From assembly GCF_020748465.1 (NCBI RefSeq), contig NZ_JAHZMP010000009.1, positions 26,264 through 90,263 on the forward strand: DNA of 64,000 bases, read 5' to 3'. The translations under genes were made by a program, and so were the position numbers. Origin of the DNA: Terrisporobacter mayombei (GTDB lineage: Bacteria > Bacillota > Clostridia > Peptostreptococcales > Peptostreptococcaceae). Positions 1 through 9,764 of the stretch are shown in pieces. Each line of letters starts with the position of its first letter. The first letter of the stretch is position 1. The notes under the pieces were generated by a model, which searched no databases, had not been told where the DNA came from, and worked only from the letters and a program-made list of their open reading frames with translations.

Positions 1-297
1 AACTTTTAAAAATTGTTCTTTTTCTTTACATGTTAATAGCTCATCTAAAATATCTACATCATCTACTACAAGATTTTTATAAGTATTTTCTTCTTTTGTA
101 TATTTAAATCCTAAATCAAATATATTATCATCTTCTACTTGATTAACTTTACAGACTTCTCTAGCCTTAAACCTCTCCTTAAAATACTTTAAAACATCCT
201 CTTTTTTAGCTGGTATATCTTCTTTTTTATCTAAATATATTTTATAATTGTAATCATTCTTATTTATCAGCTTTTCATATAAGTAAATTTTATCCAT
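1..297 (-). CDS. Hypothetical protein, 3' end cut off by window edge
   Basis: An open frame of 99 codons runs from an ATG at 297 off the left end of the window with no stop. A ribosome-binding site (AAGGAG) lies about 8 bases before the ATG. The visible part begins MDKIYLYEKLINKNDYNYKI and is rich in Lys, Asp and Glu, with no signal peptide or membrane segment, so it looks cytoplasmic. I do not recognise the family. It follows the 384-1346 gene in the same direction after an 86-base gap, so the two may be co-transcribed. That it is a real gene is fairly likely; its function is unknown. Confidence 0.6.
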   Translation of the reverse strand, partial: MDKIYLYEKLINKNDYNYKIYLDKKEDIPAKKEDVLKYFKERFKAREVCKVNQVEDDNIFDLGFKYTKEENTYKNLVVDDVDILDELLTCKEKEQFLKV

Positions 298-383
298 AAT
301 TGCTCCTTATTTACCTAATCACTTTATGTTATATCTTATAATTACATATTCTAGTATTATATAATTACACTAGAAATTATTTA

Positions 384-1346
384 TTACTTCATAAAATCTA
401 TGATTAAATCTTCTGCGTGCACCTTTATCACAGTATATTCCTCTACTCCTACTAATAATTGAAACTCTATGGAATTATCAAAATCTATTTTTATACAACA
501 AGAATGAATAGAACCCGTATAATTAGCTTCCAATTCTCTTACTCCTATAAATCTAATTTGTAGTAATTCAACTTCTGGATCATCCTCATTAAATTCAAAA
601 TAACTAGGACCGCTTTCTATCCTAATATAAAAATCACCTCTATATGTCTTTCCAAAATCATTTACTGTACATTCTCTAAAATCAAAATTTTCAACAAAAT
701 ATTGAATATCCTTCGATACTTTTAAGTTTTTAGTTCTCTTTAATCTATCATATTGATCTGTTATTACTTTGCTCATTGATATTAATTCATTAAACCTATA
801 ATAATAACCTATATCATCATTATTTTGCCACTGCTGTAAAATTTTTAATTTGAATTCTTCACCTTTTTGTTCACTTAAATGCTTATAATATTCATTTACA
901 TAATTTTTATCAGATATATTTTCTATTTCCTCAATTACTAACTCTTTAGCTTCAATTTGTGGTATAAATGTTTCTTCTTCCTCTATTTCATGTAAATCTT
1001 CAATATATATTAAAATTGCAGCTTTGAACCCACCTTGCGTTTTGTACAATACAGTTTTATCAATTTTTTGATCTATTAATCTGTATAGATCATAATATAA
1101 ACCTTTAAATGTTAATCTTAAATAATTAAATTCTAATTTTGTGTTTCTACAATCTAACTCCACTATGTGATTATTTTGAAAATCATATTGTTCATATTTA
1201 ACTATTGCGCCATTTAACAAATTATTTTCAAATATATACTTATACTTTACATCGCTCATAAAACTCACATTTTTTTCTGAGTAATTCCAATCTATATTTT
1301 CTGTTATATCGTTACAAAATATTTCATACATACTTTTTTTATGCAT
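384..1346 (-). CDS. Hypothetical protein, 320 aa
   Basis: A complete 320-residue frame starts at ATG 1346, preceded by a GGGGAGAGG ribosome-binding site. The product is acidic, lacks a signal peptide or membrane helix, and appears to consist of two beta-rich halves joined by a Glu-rich linker near residues 120-145 and a basic, probably helical segment near residues 180-210. I recognise no catalytic motif or named family. It lies downstream of the pur operon terminator and upstream of another unrecognised gene, so this pair looks like lineage-specific accessory content at the edge of a conserved block. Roles such as immunity protein or phage remnant are possible, but nothing in the sequence supports one. 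Confidence 0.6.
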   Translation of the reverse strand: MHKKSMYEIFCNDITENIDWNYSEKNVSFMSDVKYKYIFENNLLNGAIVKYEQYDFQNNHIVELDCRNTKLEFNYLRLTFKGLYYDLYRLIDQKIDKTVLYKTQGGFKAAILIYIEDLHEIEEEETFIPQIEAKELVIEEIENISDKNYVNEYYKHLSEQKGEEFKLKILQQWQNNDDIGYYYRFNELISMSKVITDQYDRLKRTKNLKVSKDIQYFVENFDFRECTVNDFGKTYRGDFYIRIESGPSYFEFNEDDPEVELLQIRFIGVRELEANYTGSIHSCCIKIDFDNSIEFQLLVGVEEYTVIKVHAEDLIIDFMK

Positions 1347-1458
1347 AAATTAACCTCTCCCCACATTCTGAAATATTGTTATTCCCCTCAAATAGTTTTA
1401 TGAATATATTAGCATATTATAATAAACATTAAAATATAGTTTCCATACTCAACATAAA

Positions 1459-1490
1459 ATGCACATAGAAGGCATTCTCCTATGTGCATT
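1459..1490 (-). terminator. Terminator of the pur operon
   Basis: An 11-bp perfect inverted repeat (AATGCACATAG / CTATGTGCATT) lies 10 bases beyond the purL stop. On the minus strand it is followed by only a weak T stretch (TTATGTTG), so termination may be partial. Confidence 0.6.
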
Positions 1491-1499
1491 AATTACATC

Positions 1500-4400
1500 C
1501 TATTTAAAATAATTTACTCCAGACTCAAATATCTTTTGATCCTTTTCGCCTATTATGTTTTTCATTACATGTTTACCAATTCTTTCAGAATGACCCATCT
1601 TACCAAATATTCTACCATCAACACTAGTTATACCTTCTACTGCAAAGTATGAACCATTTGGATTGTATTCTATATCATAAGTTGCCTCACCATTTAAGTC
1701 AACATATTGAGCTGCTATTTGACCGTTTTCAAGTAGTTGCTTGAATACTTCTTCATTAGCAACGAATTTACCTTCTCCGTGAGATACTGCTACGTTGTGT
1801 ATATCTCCAACTTCTGTCCCTGCTAGCCAAGGAGATTTATTAGAAGATATTCTTGTTCTTATAATTTTAGCTTGATGTCTTCCTATATTGTTATAAGTTA
1901 ATGTAGGAGCATCTACAACAGTTTCTCTTATTTCTCCATAAGGTACAAGTCCTAACTTTATTAATGCTTGGAATCCATTACATACACCTAACATTAAACC
2001 ATCTTGCTTAGTTAAGAATTCATTTAAAGCCTCTGCTATTTTAGGGTTTCTAAATACAGTTGCTATAAATTTACCTGATCCATCTGGCTCATCACCAGCA
2101 CTGAATCCTCCTGGTAACATTATTATTTGAGAAGTTTTTATTTCATTTACTATAGTTTCTATAGACTGCTCTATATCTTTGTAAGTTAAGTTTTTGAACA
2201 CTTTTATACTACTTTTAGCTCCTGCTCTTTCGAAAGCTCTTGCTGAATCGTACTCACAGTTTGTACCAGGGAATGCTGGTATAAATACTTTTGGAGTAGC
2301 TATTGAAGAAGCAGGTTTTGATCTTTCATTAGTTGTTACAAAGCTTATAGTTTCTATTTTGTCTTTAATTTCTTTAGCTTTTGTTGGGAATATTGGCTCT
2401 AAAGTACTTTCGAAAGCTTTGTATAATTCATTTAAAGATATTCTTTCATCTTTAACTAATATACTTGGCCCTTCTAAAGTTTTTCCTACTACTTTATAGT
2501 TATATCCATCTAATAAAGCTAAATCTTCTTCATTTATTTCTAGTAACATATTTCCATAAGCAGCGTTGAATATATTACTAGGACATATACCTTCATTAAC
2601 TTTAAATCCTATTTTATTACCAAATGCCATTTTAGCTATAGCTTCACCTAATCCACCATAACCTAAAGCATAAGATGCTAAAACTTTTTTATCTTGAATT
2701 AAAGTTCTCACTTTGTCTAAGTTTCTTTTTAACTCATCAAAGTCTAGTACATCATTTTCTAATTTATTAGTTATTAACTCAACTACTGTTGAATTAGCTT
2801 TTTTAAATTCAGGAGATACTACATAATCAGCATCTACTGTATCAACTGCAAATGAAACTAATGTTGGAGGTACGTCTATATCTTTGAAAGTACCAGACAT
2901 ACTGTCTTTTCCACCTATTGCAGGTATTTCTAATTTATTTTGAACATAATATGCTCCAAGTAAAGCAGCAAATGGTTTACCCCATCTAGTAGCATCTTCT
3001 CCTAGTTTTTCGAAGTACTCTTGTAAAGTAAGTCTAGTTGTTTTGTAGTTACCACCTATTGCAACTAATTTACAAATAGATTCTACTACTGCATATAAAG
3101 CTCCGTGGAATGGACTCCATTTTCCTATTTTAGGATTATATCCAAATGTCATTATAGTTGAAGTAGTTGTTTCTCCACCTAGTACTGGTATTTTTGCAAC
3201 CATACCTTGTGATGGAGTTGCTTGATGTTTTCCACCAAAAGGCATTAATACTGTATTTCCACCTATTGTATTGTCAAATTTTTCAACTAAACCTTTGTGT
3301 GAACATATATTTAAATCAGCTAAAGCTTTTTCAAATTTTTGTTTCATAGAGTTTGATTCACATGAAACATTACCTTTTGTAAAGAATGTTTCTTCTTCAT
3401 TTACTTTGTTAACATGAATATCCGTTGTTTGTTTTATTCCGTTTGTATCTAAGAACTCTCTTTTTAAATTAACTATTGTTTGGTCTTTCCAAGTTAATCT
3501 TAAATATCCAGTGTCAGTTACTGTCGCAACATGAGTTGCTTCTAAGTTTTCTTCTCCAGCTAGTGCTATGAACTTTTCTTTGTTTGCTGGATCTATAGCA
3601 ACTGCCATTCTTTCTTGTGACTCAGATATGGCAAGTTCTGTTCCATCTAATCCATCGTATTTTTTAGGAACTAAATCTAAGTTTATATCTAAACTTTCAG
3701 CTATTTCTCCTATAGCAACACTTACTCCACCTGCACCAAAGTCATTACATCTTTTTATCATCCTAGCAACTTCTTTATTTCTAAAGAATCTTTGAATTTT
3801 TCTTTCGTTAGGAGCATCACCTTTTTGTACTTCTGCTGAACAAGTTTTTATTGATTCTTCACTGTGTTCTTTTGATGAACCAGTAGCTCCTCCACAACCA
3901 TCTCTTCCTGTTTTTCCTCCAAGAAGAACAATTATATCTCCAGCTTCTGGTCTAACTCTTACTACGTTTTCTTTCGGTGCTGCAGCTATTACTGCTCCAA
4001 CTTCCATTCTTTTAGCTACGAAATCTTCATCATACACTTCTGCAACTTGACCAGTAGTTAAACCTATTTGGTTACCATAAGAGCAATATCCATTAGCTGC
4101 TTCTGTAGTTATTTTCTTTTGCATTAACTTACCTGGTAATGTATCTTCTAAAGATGATCTAGGGTCTGCACTACCTGTAACACGCATTGCTTGATATACG
4201 TAGCTTCTTCCTGAAAGTGGATCTCTTATAGCTCCCCCTAAACAAGTAGCAGCTCCACCAAATGGTTCTATTTCAGTTGGATGGTTATGAGTTTCATTTT
4301 TGAACATTACTAAGTATTTTTCAATCTTTCCATCAACATTAACATCAACATTTATAGAACAAGCATTTATTTCTTCACTTTCATCTAAATCTTCTAGCTT

Positions 4401-5288
4401 TCCTTCTTTTCTTAGTTGTTTCATAGCTATAGTTGCTATATCCATTAAGCAAACATCTTTGTCTCTATCAACATAGACCTTGCTTCTTGATTGTAAATAC
4501 ATATCATAAGCTTCTTTTATTATGTCATTGTATTTACCCTCTTCTATTTTAACGTCTTCTATTTTAGTCATAAATGTAGTGTGTCTACAGTGATCTGACC
4601 AATAAGTATCAAGAACTTTTATTTCTGTTATAGTAGGGTTTCTTCTTTCTTCATTTTTGAAATAGTTTTGAACGTGTTGTAAGTCAGCTAAAGTCATAGC
4701 TAACCCTTGATTATTTAAGAAGTTTTCTAATTCTTCACTTGAATAATCCACAAAACCATCTAAGATCTCCACAGCTGTTGGTACTTCAACTTCCATTTCT
4801 AAAGTGTTTGGTATTGATAAATCAGCTTCTCTACTGTCTACTGGATTTATGCAGTATGATTTTATTCTTGCGAAATCTTCATCACTTATATCTCCACTTA
4901 ATATATATACTATAGCTGTACTTATGTTAGGTCTTTTACCATCGTTAACTATTTGTATACATTGAGCTGCCCAATCTCCCCTTTGGTCGTATTGACCTGG
5001 CAAGTATTCTATGGCAAATATTCTATCATTTTCATTTATCTCTTGTACTTCATCATAAGAAACTATGTCTAAGTTAGTTTCTGAGAATATAGTTTTAGCT
5101 GCATTTTCAAAAACTTCTTCATTTAGATCTTCTACGTCATATCTATTTAAAACTCTTATGTTTTCTATTGTATCTATGTGTAAACTTTCTATTAAATCCT
5201 TTTTTAAACTTTGAGCTTCTAAGTCAAATCCTGCTCTTTTCTCAACTAAAACTCTTCTTACAGTTCTTTGTAAATCCATAGTGTTCAT
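1500..5288 (-). CDS. purL: Phosphoribosylformylglycinamidine synthase (single-chain)
   Basis: FGAM synthase catalyses ATP- and glutamine-dependent conversion of FGAR to FGAM, step 4 of purine synthesis. The protein (1262 aa) is the large single-chain type. The N-terminal and FGAM-synthase domains contain the characteristic HNHPTEIEPFGGAATC stretch, and a C-terminal class I glutaminase domain has nucleophile motif GVCNGFQ near residue 1100 and a late GHSERIG histidine. An upstream in-frame ATG at 5294 directly abuts the GGAGG and is too close to be used; the ATG at 5288, seven bases from GGAGG, is preferred. It is the last gene of the pur operon, 24 bases after purD. No separate purQ or purS is needed. 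Confidence 0.95.
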   Translation of the reverse strand: MNTMDLQRTVRRVLVEKRAGFDLEAQSLKKDLIESLHIDTIENIRVLNRYDVEDLNEEVFENAAKTIFSETNLDIVSYDEVQEINENDRIFAIEYLPGQYDQRGDWAAQCIQIVNDGKRPNISTAIVYILSGDISDEDFARIKSYCINPVDSREADLSIPNTLEMEVEVPTAVEILDGFVDYSSEELENFLNNQGLAMTLADLQHVQNYFKNEERRNPTITEIKVLDTYWSDHCRHTTFMTKIEDVKIEEGKYNDIIKEAYDMYLQSRSKVYVDRDKDVCLMDIATIAMKQLRKEGKLEDLDESEEINACSINVDVNVDGKIEKYLVMFKNETHNHPTEIEPFGGAATCLGGAIRDPLSGRSYVYQAMRVTGSADPRSSLEDTLPGKLMQKKITTEAANGYCSYGNQIGLTTGQVAEVYDEDFVAKRMEVGAVIAAAPKENVVRVRPEAGDIIVLLGGKTGRDGCGGATGSSKEHSEESIKTCSAEVQKGDAPNERKIQRFFRNKEVARMIKRCNDFGAGGVSVAIGEIAESLDINLDLVPKKYDGLDGTELAISESQERMAVAIDPANKEKFIALAGEENLEATHVATVTDTGYLRLTWKDQTIVNLKREFLDTNGIKQTTDIHVNKVNEEETFFTKGNVSCESNSMKQKFEKALADLNICSHKGLVEKFDNTIGGNTVLMPFGGKHQATPSQGMVAKIPVLGGETTTSTIMTFGYNPKIGKWSPFHGALYAVVESICKLVAIGGNYKTTRLTLQEYFEKLGEDATRWGKPFAALLGAYYVQNKLEIPAIGGKDSMSGTFKDIDVPPTLVSFAVDTVDADYVVSPEFKKANSTVVELITNKLENDVLDFDELKRNLDKVRTLIQDKKVLASYALGYGGLGEAIAKMAFGNKIGFKVNEGICPSNIFNAAYGNMLLEINEEDLALLDGYNYKVVGKTLEGPSILVKDERISLNELYKAFESTLEPIFPTKAKEIKDKIETISFVTTNERSKPASSIATPKVFIPAFPGTNCEYDSARAFERAGAKSSIKVFKNLTYKDIEQSIETIVNEIKTSQIIMLPGGFSAGDEPDGSGKFIATVFRNPKIAEALNEFLTKQDGLMLGVCNGFQALIKLGLVPYGEIRETVVDAPTLTYNNIGRHQAKIIRTRISSNKSPWLAGTEVGDIHNVAVSHGEGKFVANEEVFKQLLENGQIAAQYVDLNGEATYDIEYNPNGSYFAVEGITSVDGRIFGKMGHSERIGKHVMKNIIGEKDQKIFESGVNYFK

Positions 5289-5312
5289 TAACATTCCTCC
5301 AAATTTGAAAAT

Positions 5313-6563
5313 TTATTTCCATATATCTTTTCTATAATGCATTCCTTCAAAGTTTATTTTTTTAATATTTTCATAAACTTTATCAGACGCTTCTTTAACG
5401 GAACTTCCCTTTGCAGTTATTCCTATTACTCTTCCACCGTTTGTTACTATATTTTCTTTATCAAACTTAGTTCCACTGTGGAATACAACTATATCTGAAT
5501 CTAAATTTTCAAGCCCTGTTATTACTTTCCCTTTTTCATAGGCTTCAGGATATCCTCCTGAAGTAAGCATTACACATATTGCTTCTTCTTTCGAGTAATT
5601 TATTTCTATATTTTTAAGATTGTTATCTATGATTGCTGTCATTATTTTATTTAAATCAGTATTTAGTCTAAATAATACTGACTGAGTTTCTGGGTCCCCA
5701 AATCTTACATTGTATTCTAGAACTTTAGGTCCTTTTTCAGTTATCATAAGACCAACAAATAGAATTCCCTTGTATTCTAAATTATCTTTTTTAAATCCGT
5801 CTAAAGTTTTATCTAAGATTTTTTCTTGTATTTCTTTAGCTAATTCATCTGTATATATTTCACTTGGTGAGAATGTTCCCATTCCACCTGTATTTAATCC
5901 AGTTTCATTTTCAAAAACTTTCTTGTGATCTTTTGCACTTACCATAGGAACTATAGTGTCGTTGTCTACAAAAGCAAGAATTGAAGTTTCTATACCAGTT
6001 AAAAACTCCTCTATTACTATTTTGTCTCCTGCGTGACCAAATTTATGATCAGCCATCATTTCTTTTAAAGTTTCTATTGCATCTTCTCTGTTTTCTGGAA
6101 TAACAACACCTTTACCAGCTGCTAAACCATCTGCTTTTATAACTACTGGATATCCAAACTCATCTATTTCATCTATAGCTTTATCTAAGTCTGTATATTC
6201 TTTGTATTTTGCAGTAGGAAGATTGTGTCTTATCATAAAGTCTTTAGAGAAAGCTTTACTTCCCTCTAACTGAGCACATTTCTTATTTGGCCCAAATACT
6301 TTTAAATTTTCTTTTTCAAACTCATCTACAATACCTGCAACAAGAGGTACTTCTGGTCCTACTATAGTTAAGTCTATTTCATTTTCTTTAGCAAATTGTA
6401 GTAAAGCTTCTATATCACTATCCCCAATGTTTACACACTGAGCTACATTAGATATTCCCGCATTACCTGGTGCACAGTATATTTTTTCTACATTAGATTC
6501 ATTACTTAACTTCCAGCAAATAGCGTGTTCTCTTCCGCCACCACCAACAACTAAAATTTTCAT
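5313..6563 (-). CDS. purD: Phosphoribosylamine--glycine ligase (GAR synthetase)
   Basis: This 416-aa ATP-grasp enzyme ligates glycine to phosphoribosylamine, step 2 of IMP synthesis. It opens with MKILVVGGGGREHAICWKL, the family's signature N-terminal loop. The ATP-grasp core includes KADGLAAGKGVVI near residue 145, followed by the GGMGTFSP loop and the RFGDPETQ metal and phosphate segment near residue 290. Length is normal. The ATG lies seven bases after AGGAGGT. It sits 12 bases downstream of purH in the same operon. Confidence 0.96.
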   Translation of the reverse strand: MKILVVGGGGREHAICWKLSNESNVEKIYCAPGNAGISNVAQCVNIGDSDIEALLQFAKENEIDLTIVGPEVPLVAGIVDEFEKENLKVFGPNKKCAQLEGSKAFSKDFMIRHNLPTAKYKEYTDLDKAIDEIDEFGYPVVIKADGLAAGKGVVIPENREDAIETLKEMMADHKFGHAGDKIVIEEFLTGIETSILAFVDNDTIVPMVSAKDHKKVFENETGLNTGGMGTFSPSEIYTDELAKEIQEKILDKTLDGFKKDNLEYKGILFVGLMITEKGPKVLEYNVRFGDPETQSVLFRLNTDLNKIMTAIIDNNLKNIEINYSKEEAICVMLTSGGYPEAYEKGKVITGLENLDSDIVVFHSGTKFDKENIVTNGGRVIGITAKGSSVKEASDKVYENIKKINFEGMHYRKDIWK

Positions 6564-6575
6564 TATTCATACCTC

Positions 6576-8108
6576 CTAGTGTTTGAAGTGTCTTATTCCT
6601 GTAAACACCATTGTCATCTCAAATTTATTACAAGCATCTATAGAATCTTGATCTTTCATTGATCCTCCTGGTTGAACTATTGCTTTTATTCCTACTTCAT
6701 TTGCAAGAGTTACACAGTCATCAAATGGGAAGAATGCATCTGAAGCAAGTACTGCACCTTCAAAGTTTTTATCTTGGTTGTTCTCTATTGCATTTTTTAA
6801 TGCCCATATTCTTGACGTTTGACCACATCCTAAAGCTAAAGTTTCTCCATCTTTTACTATAGCTATAGCATTTGATTTCATATTTTTAACTACTTTCATT
6901 CCAAATTCCATATCAGCTAATTGCTCTTTAGTTGGTTCAACAGTTGTTACTGTTTCATACTTTGATGCTAAAGTAGTATTTTTATCTTGAATTAATAATT
7001 TTCCATCTAAGTATTTCATATCATGAGGTTGTAAGCTATCTTCTAATTTAGCTAATTTTAAAACTCTTAAGTTTTTCTTTCCTCTTAAGATTTCTAAAGC
7101 TTCTTCTGTAAAATCATAGGCTACAACTATTTCTAAGAATATTTCATTTAGTTTCTTAGCAGTTTCAGCATCTATAGTTGATGTTATTCCTAGGATTCCT
7201 CCAAATATAGAAACTTTATCTGCTTCGTAGCATTTTGTGTAAGCTTCGTAAGCATCTTTTCCAAGACCAACACCACATGGATTAGTGTGTTTAATTGCTA
7301 CTGAAACTACTTCTTCGCTATCTTTAAATTCTCTCATTAATTCTAAACAACCATGTAAATCATTTATATTATTGAAAGATAATTCTTTTCCGTTTAATTG
7401 TTCAAATTTTAATATTGGGTTTTTAGCGTTAGGTTGGCTATATAAAACACCATTTTGATGTGGATTTTCCCCATATCTTAATGTTTGTTCTTTTTGGAAA
7501 GCTAAATTTAATATTTCTGGATATTCATCTTTAACTTCTCCTGCAAAGTAACTTGATATAAGAGCATCATATCTACCTGTTGTAGAGAATGCTTTGTAGG
7601 CTAATTTTTTTCTATCTTCTAAAGTTAAAGAATCATTTTTTAATTTTTCTATTATCATAGGGTAGTCATTTACATCTACTATTACTGCCACGTCTTTATA
7701 ATTTTTAGCAGCAGAACGTATCATAGATGGTCCACCTATATCTATATTTTCTATCATTTCTTCATGAGATTTTCCTGCTTTTAAAGTTCCTTCAAAATCA
7801 TATAGATTTACAACTACTAAATCTATTGGGTTTATGTTGTGTTCATTTACAGTTGCCACATGATTTTCATTATCTCTTTTATATAAAATTCCACCATGTA
7901 TATATGGATTTAAAGTTTTTACTCTTCCATCTAATATTTCGGGGAATTTAGTTACTTCATCTATTTGTATAGCTTTTACATCTTGTTCTTTTAACATTTT
8001 AAAAGTATTTCCTGTAGATATTACTTCATATCCTAATTTGTTTAATTCTGTACAAAACTCTACTACTCCAGTTTTATCAGTTACGCTTACTAATGCTCTT
8101 TTAATCAT
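6576..8108 (-). CDS. purH: Bifunctional AICAR transformylase / IMP cyclohydrolase
   Basis: PurH (510 aa) performs the last two steps of IMP synthesis: formylation of AICAR and ring closure. The N-terminal third is the MGS-like cyclohydrolase domain (MIKRALVSVTDKTGVVEF, with the RVKTLNPYIHGGIL loop). The remainder is the AICAR transformylase domain, including the catalytic Lys-His segment in AIKHTNPCGVG and the C-terminal PGGSMKDQDSIDACN. Its start overlaps the purN stop by eight bases, implying translational coupling, and an AGGAGGG site lies upstream of the ATG. Confidence 0.96.
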   Translation of the reverse strand: MIKRALVSVTDKTGVVEFCTELNKLGYEVISTGNTFKMLKEQDVKAIQIDEVTKFPEILDGRVKTLNPYIHGGILYKRDNENHVATVNEHNINPIDLVVVNLYDFEGTLKAGKSHEEMIENIDIGGPSMIRSAAKNYKDVAVIVDVNDYPMIIEKLKNDSLTLEDRKKLAYKAFSTTGRYDALISSYFAGEVKDEYPEILNLAFQKEQTLRYGENPHQNGVLYSQPNAKNPILKFEQLNGKELSFNNINDLHGCLELMREFKDSEEVVSVAIKHTNPCGVGLGKDAYEAYTKCYEADKVSIFGGILGITSTIDAETAKKLNEIFLEIVVAYDFTEEALEILRGKKNLRVLKLAKLEDSLQPHDMKYLDGKLLIQDKNTTLASKYETVTTVEPTKEQLADMEFGMKVVKNMKSNAIAIVKDGETLALGCGQTSRIWALKNAIENNQDKNFEGAVLASDAFFPFDDCVTLANEVGIKAIVQPGGSMKDQDSIDACNKFEMTMVFTGIRHFKH

Positions 8109-8694
8109 TTATATAAACCCTCCTACCTTGAACAGTTAGCTTATTTTCACAGAACATTGCTATACTTTTCGTAAGTATTTCATGTTCTACGTCTAGTACC
8201 CTTGCTGCTAATTTTTTTGCATCATCATCTTGTTTAACTTCTACTATTTTTTGCATGATTATTGGACCTGTGTCTGCTCCTTCATCAACAAAGTGAACTG
8301 TTGCTCCAGTGACTTTTGCTCCATAATCAATTACACCTTGGTGTACTTTTTCTCCATAATATCCCTTACCACAAAAAGCTGGGATTAATGACGGATGAAT
8401 ATTTATTATTCTATTTTTATACTCATTTACCAGTTTTGGACTGATTATTTTTAAATAACCAGCCAAAACTACTAAATCTACTTTATTTTCTTTTAATATT
8501 TCAATTATTTTATCTTCTTCATTTTCAAAAACAGCTTTTATATTATGATTTTTAGCTCTTTGAAGTCCGAAAGCTTCTAATTTGTTGGATATTACTACTT
8601 TTACTTCACCATTTATAGTTTTATTTTCACAGTTATCTATAACAGCTTGTAAATTAGTTCCTCCACCTGAAATTAAAACACCTATCTTTACCAT
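8101..8694 (-). CDS. purN: Phosphoribosylglycinamide formyltransferase
   Basis: PurN (197 aa) transfers a formyl group from 10-formyl-THF to GAR, step 3 of purine synthesis. It begins MVKIGVLISGGGTNLQAVID, with the GAR phosphate-binding glycine loop. The catalytic Asn and His appear in INIHPSLIPAF near residue 100, and the catalytic Asp in HFVDEGADTGPII near residue 140. The ATG overlaps the purM stop codon by seven bases, and purN in turn overlaps purH, so purM-N-H are probably translationally coupled. Length is normal for the family. Confidence 0.95.
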   Translation of the reverse strand: MVKIGVLISGGGTNLQAVIDNCENKTINGEVKVVISNKLEAFGLQRAKNHNIKAVFENEEDKIIEILKENKVDLVVLAGYLKIISPKLVNEYKNRIINIHPSLIPAFCGKGYYGEKVHQGVIDYGAKVTGATVHFVDEGADTGPIIMQKIVEVKQDDDAKKLAARVLDVEHEILTKSIAMFCENKLTVQGRRVYIND

Positions 8695-9764
8695 AGTTCA
8701 ACACCTTCATGATTATCTACAACTTCACCTATTATATAAGCTTTGTCTTTCATTAATTCAGTGTATTTTTCCTCTATTTCAACTTCATTTTGTAAATTGT
8801 TATTATTGATGTAGTTAACAACATCTTGTGCTTCGTCTTTATCAACTACTAAGACTAACCCTACACCCATGTTGAAAGATTTATGAAGTTCTCTTTTATC
8901 AACCATATCAAGTTTTTCTATCATTTCAAATATAGGTGGCTTTTCCCAAGAATCAGTTTTTATATTTAATCCTAATCCTTCTGGTATAACTCTAGTTATA
9001 TTTTCTATTACTCCCCCACCAGTTATGTGAGATATAGCTTTTATATTTTGTTTTTCAAGTAAATCTAAAACTAATTTAACATATATTTTTGTTGGAGTTA
9101 AAAGTGCTTCACCTAAAGTCATTCCTAACTCTTCTTTATAGTCATTCAAGTCCCATTTTAAAGTATCTAAGAATATTTTTCTTACAAATGAGAATCCATT
9201 ACTATGTACCCCACTTGATGATATTCCTATTAATACATCACCTTTTTTAACATCTTTTCCACATACTATTTTTTCTTTGTCTGCTATACCAACAGCAAAT
9301 CCTGCTAAATCATATTCATCTTCAGTGTACATTCCTGGCATTTCGGCAGTTTCTCCACCTATTAATGCACATCCTGACATTTTACATCCGTTGGCAACAC
9401 CTTCAACTATTTTATCTATATGTTCAGGAACTAACTTTCCTATTGCTATATAATCTAAGAATAACAATGGCTTAGCACCTTGGCAAATTAAATCGTTTAC
9501 ACTCATAGCAACTAAATCTATACCTACTGTGTTATGCTTATCCATCATTTGAGCTAATTTAAGTTTTGTCCCAACACCGTCTGTCGCAGCAAGTAAAACT
9601 GGTTCTTTCATAGTTAAAAAGTCTTTTAAGCTATATAATCCACTGAAATTCCCAAGATCACCTATTACATTTTTATCATAAGTTCCTTTAATTTTATTTT
9701 TTATTAAGCTTACAGCTCTATTTCCTTCATCTATATTTACACCTGATTGTTCATAAGTTAGCAT
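8688..9764 (-). CDS. purM: Phosphoribosylformylglycinamidine cyclo-ligase (AIR synthetase)
   Basis: PurM (358 aa, cytosolic) closes the imidazole ring, converting FGAM to AIR with ATP (step 5). It shows the AIR synthetase hallmarks: AATDGVGTKLKLA near residue 60, GIDLVAMSVNDLICQGAKPLLFLDY near residue 85, GGETAEMPGMY near residue 140 and HITGGGVIENITRV near residue 245. The ATG overlaps the purF stop by seven bases, and a GGGGGAAG ribosome-binding site lies inside the purF 3' end. Confidence 0.95.
   Translation of the reverse strand: MLTYEQSGVNIDEGNRAVSLIKNKIKGTYDKNVIGDLGNFSGLYSLKDFLTMKEPVLLAATDGVGTKLKLAQMMDKHNTVGIDLVAMSVNDLICQGAKPLLFLDYIAIGKLVPEHIDKIVEGVANGCKMSGCALIGGETAEMPGMYTEDEYDLAGFAVGIADKEKIVCGKDVKKGDVLIGISSSGVHSNGFSFVRKIFLDTLKWDLNDYKEELGMTLGEALLTPTKIYVKLVLDLLEKQNIKAISHITGGGVIENITRVIPEGLGLNIKTDSWEKPPIFEMIEKLDMVDKRELHKSFNMGVGLVLVVDKDEAQDVVNYINNNNLQNEVEIEEKYTELMKDKAYIIGEVVDNHEGVELW

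Noticed and set aside
2194..2499. A plus-strand open frame of about 100 codons inside purL
   Set aside because: It is the antisense shadow of a conserved coding region and has no ribosome-binding site or promoter. The same applies to other plus-strand frames over minus-strand genes, such as those within groEL, guaA, secA and mbl.
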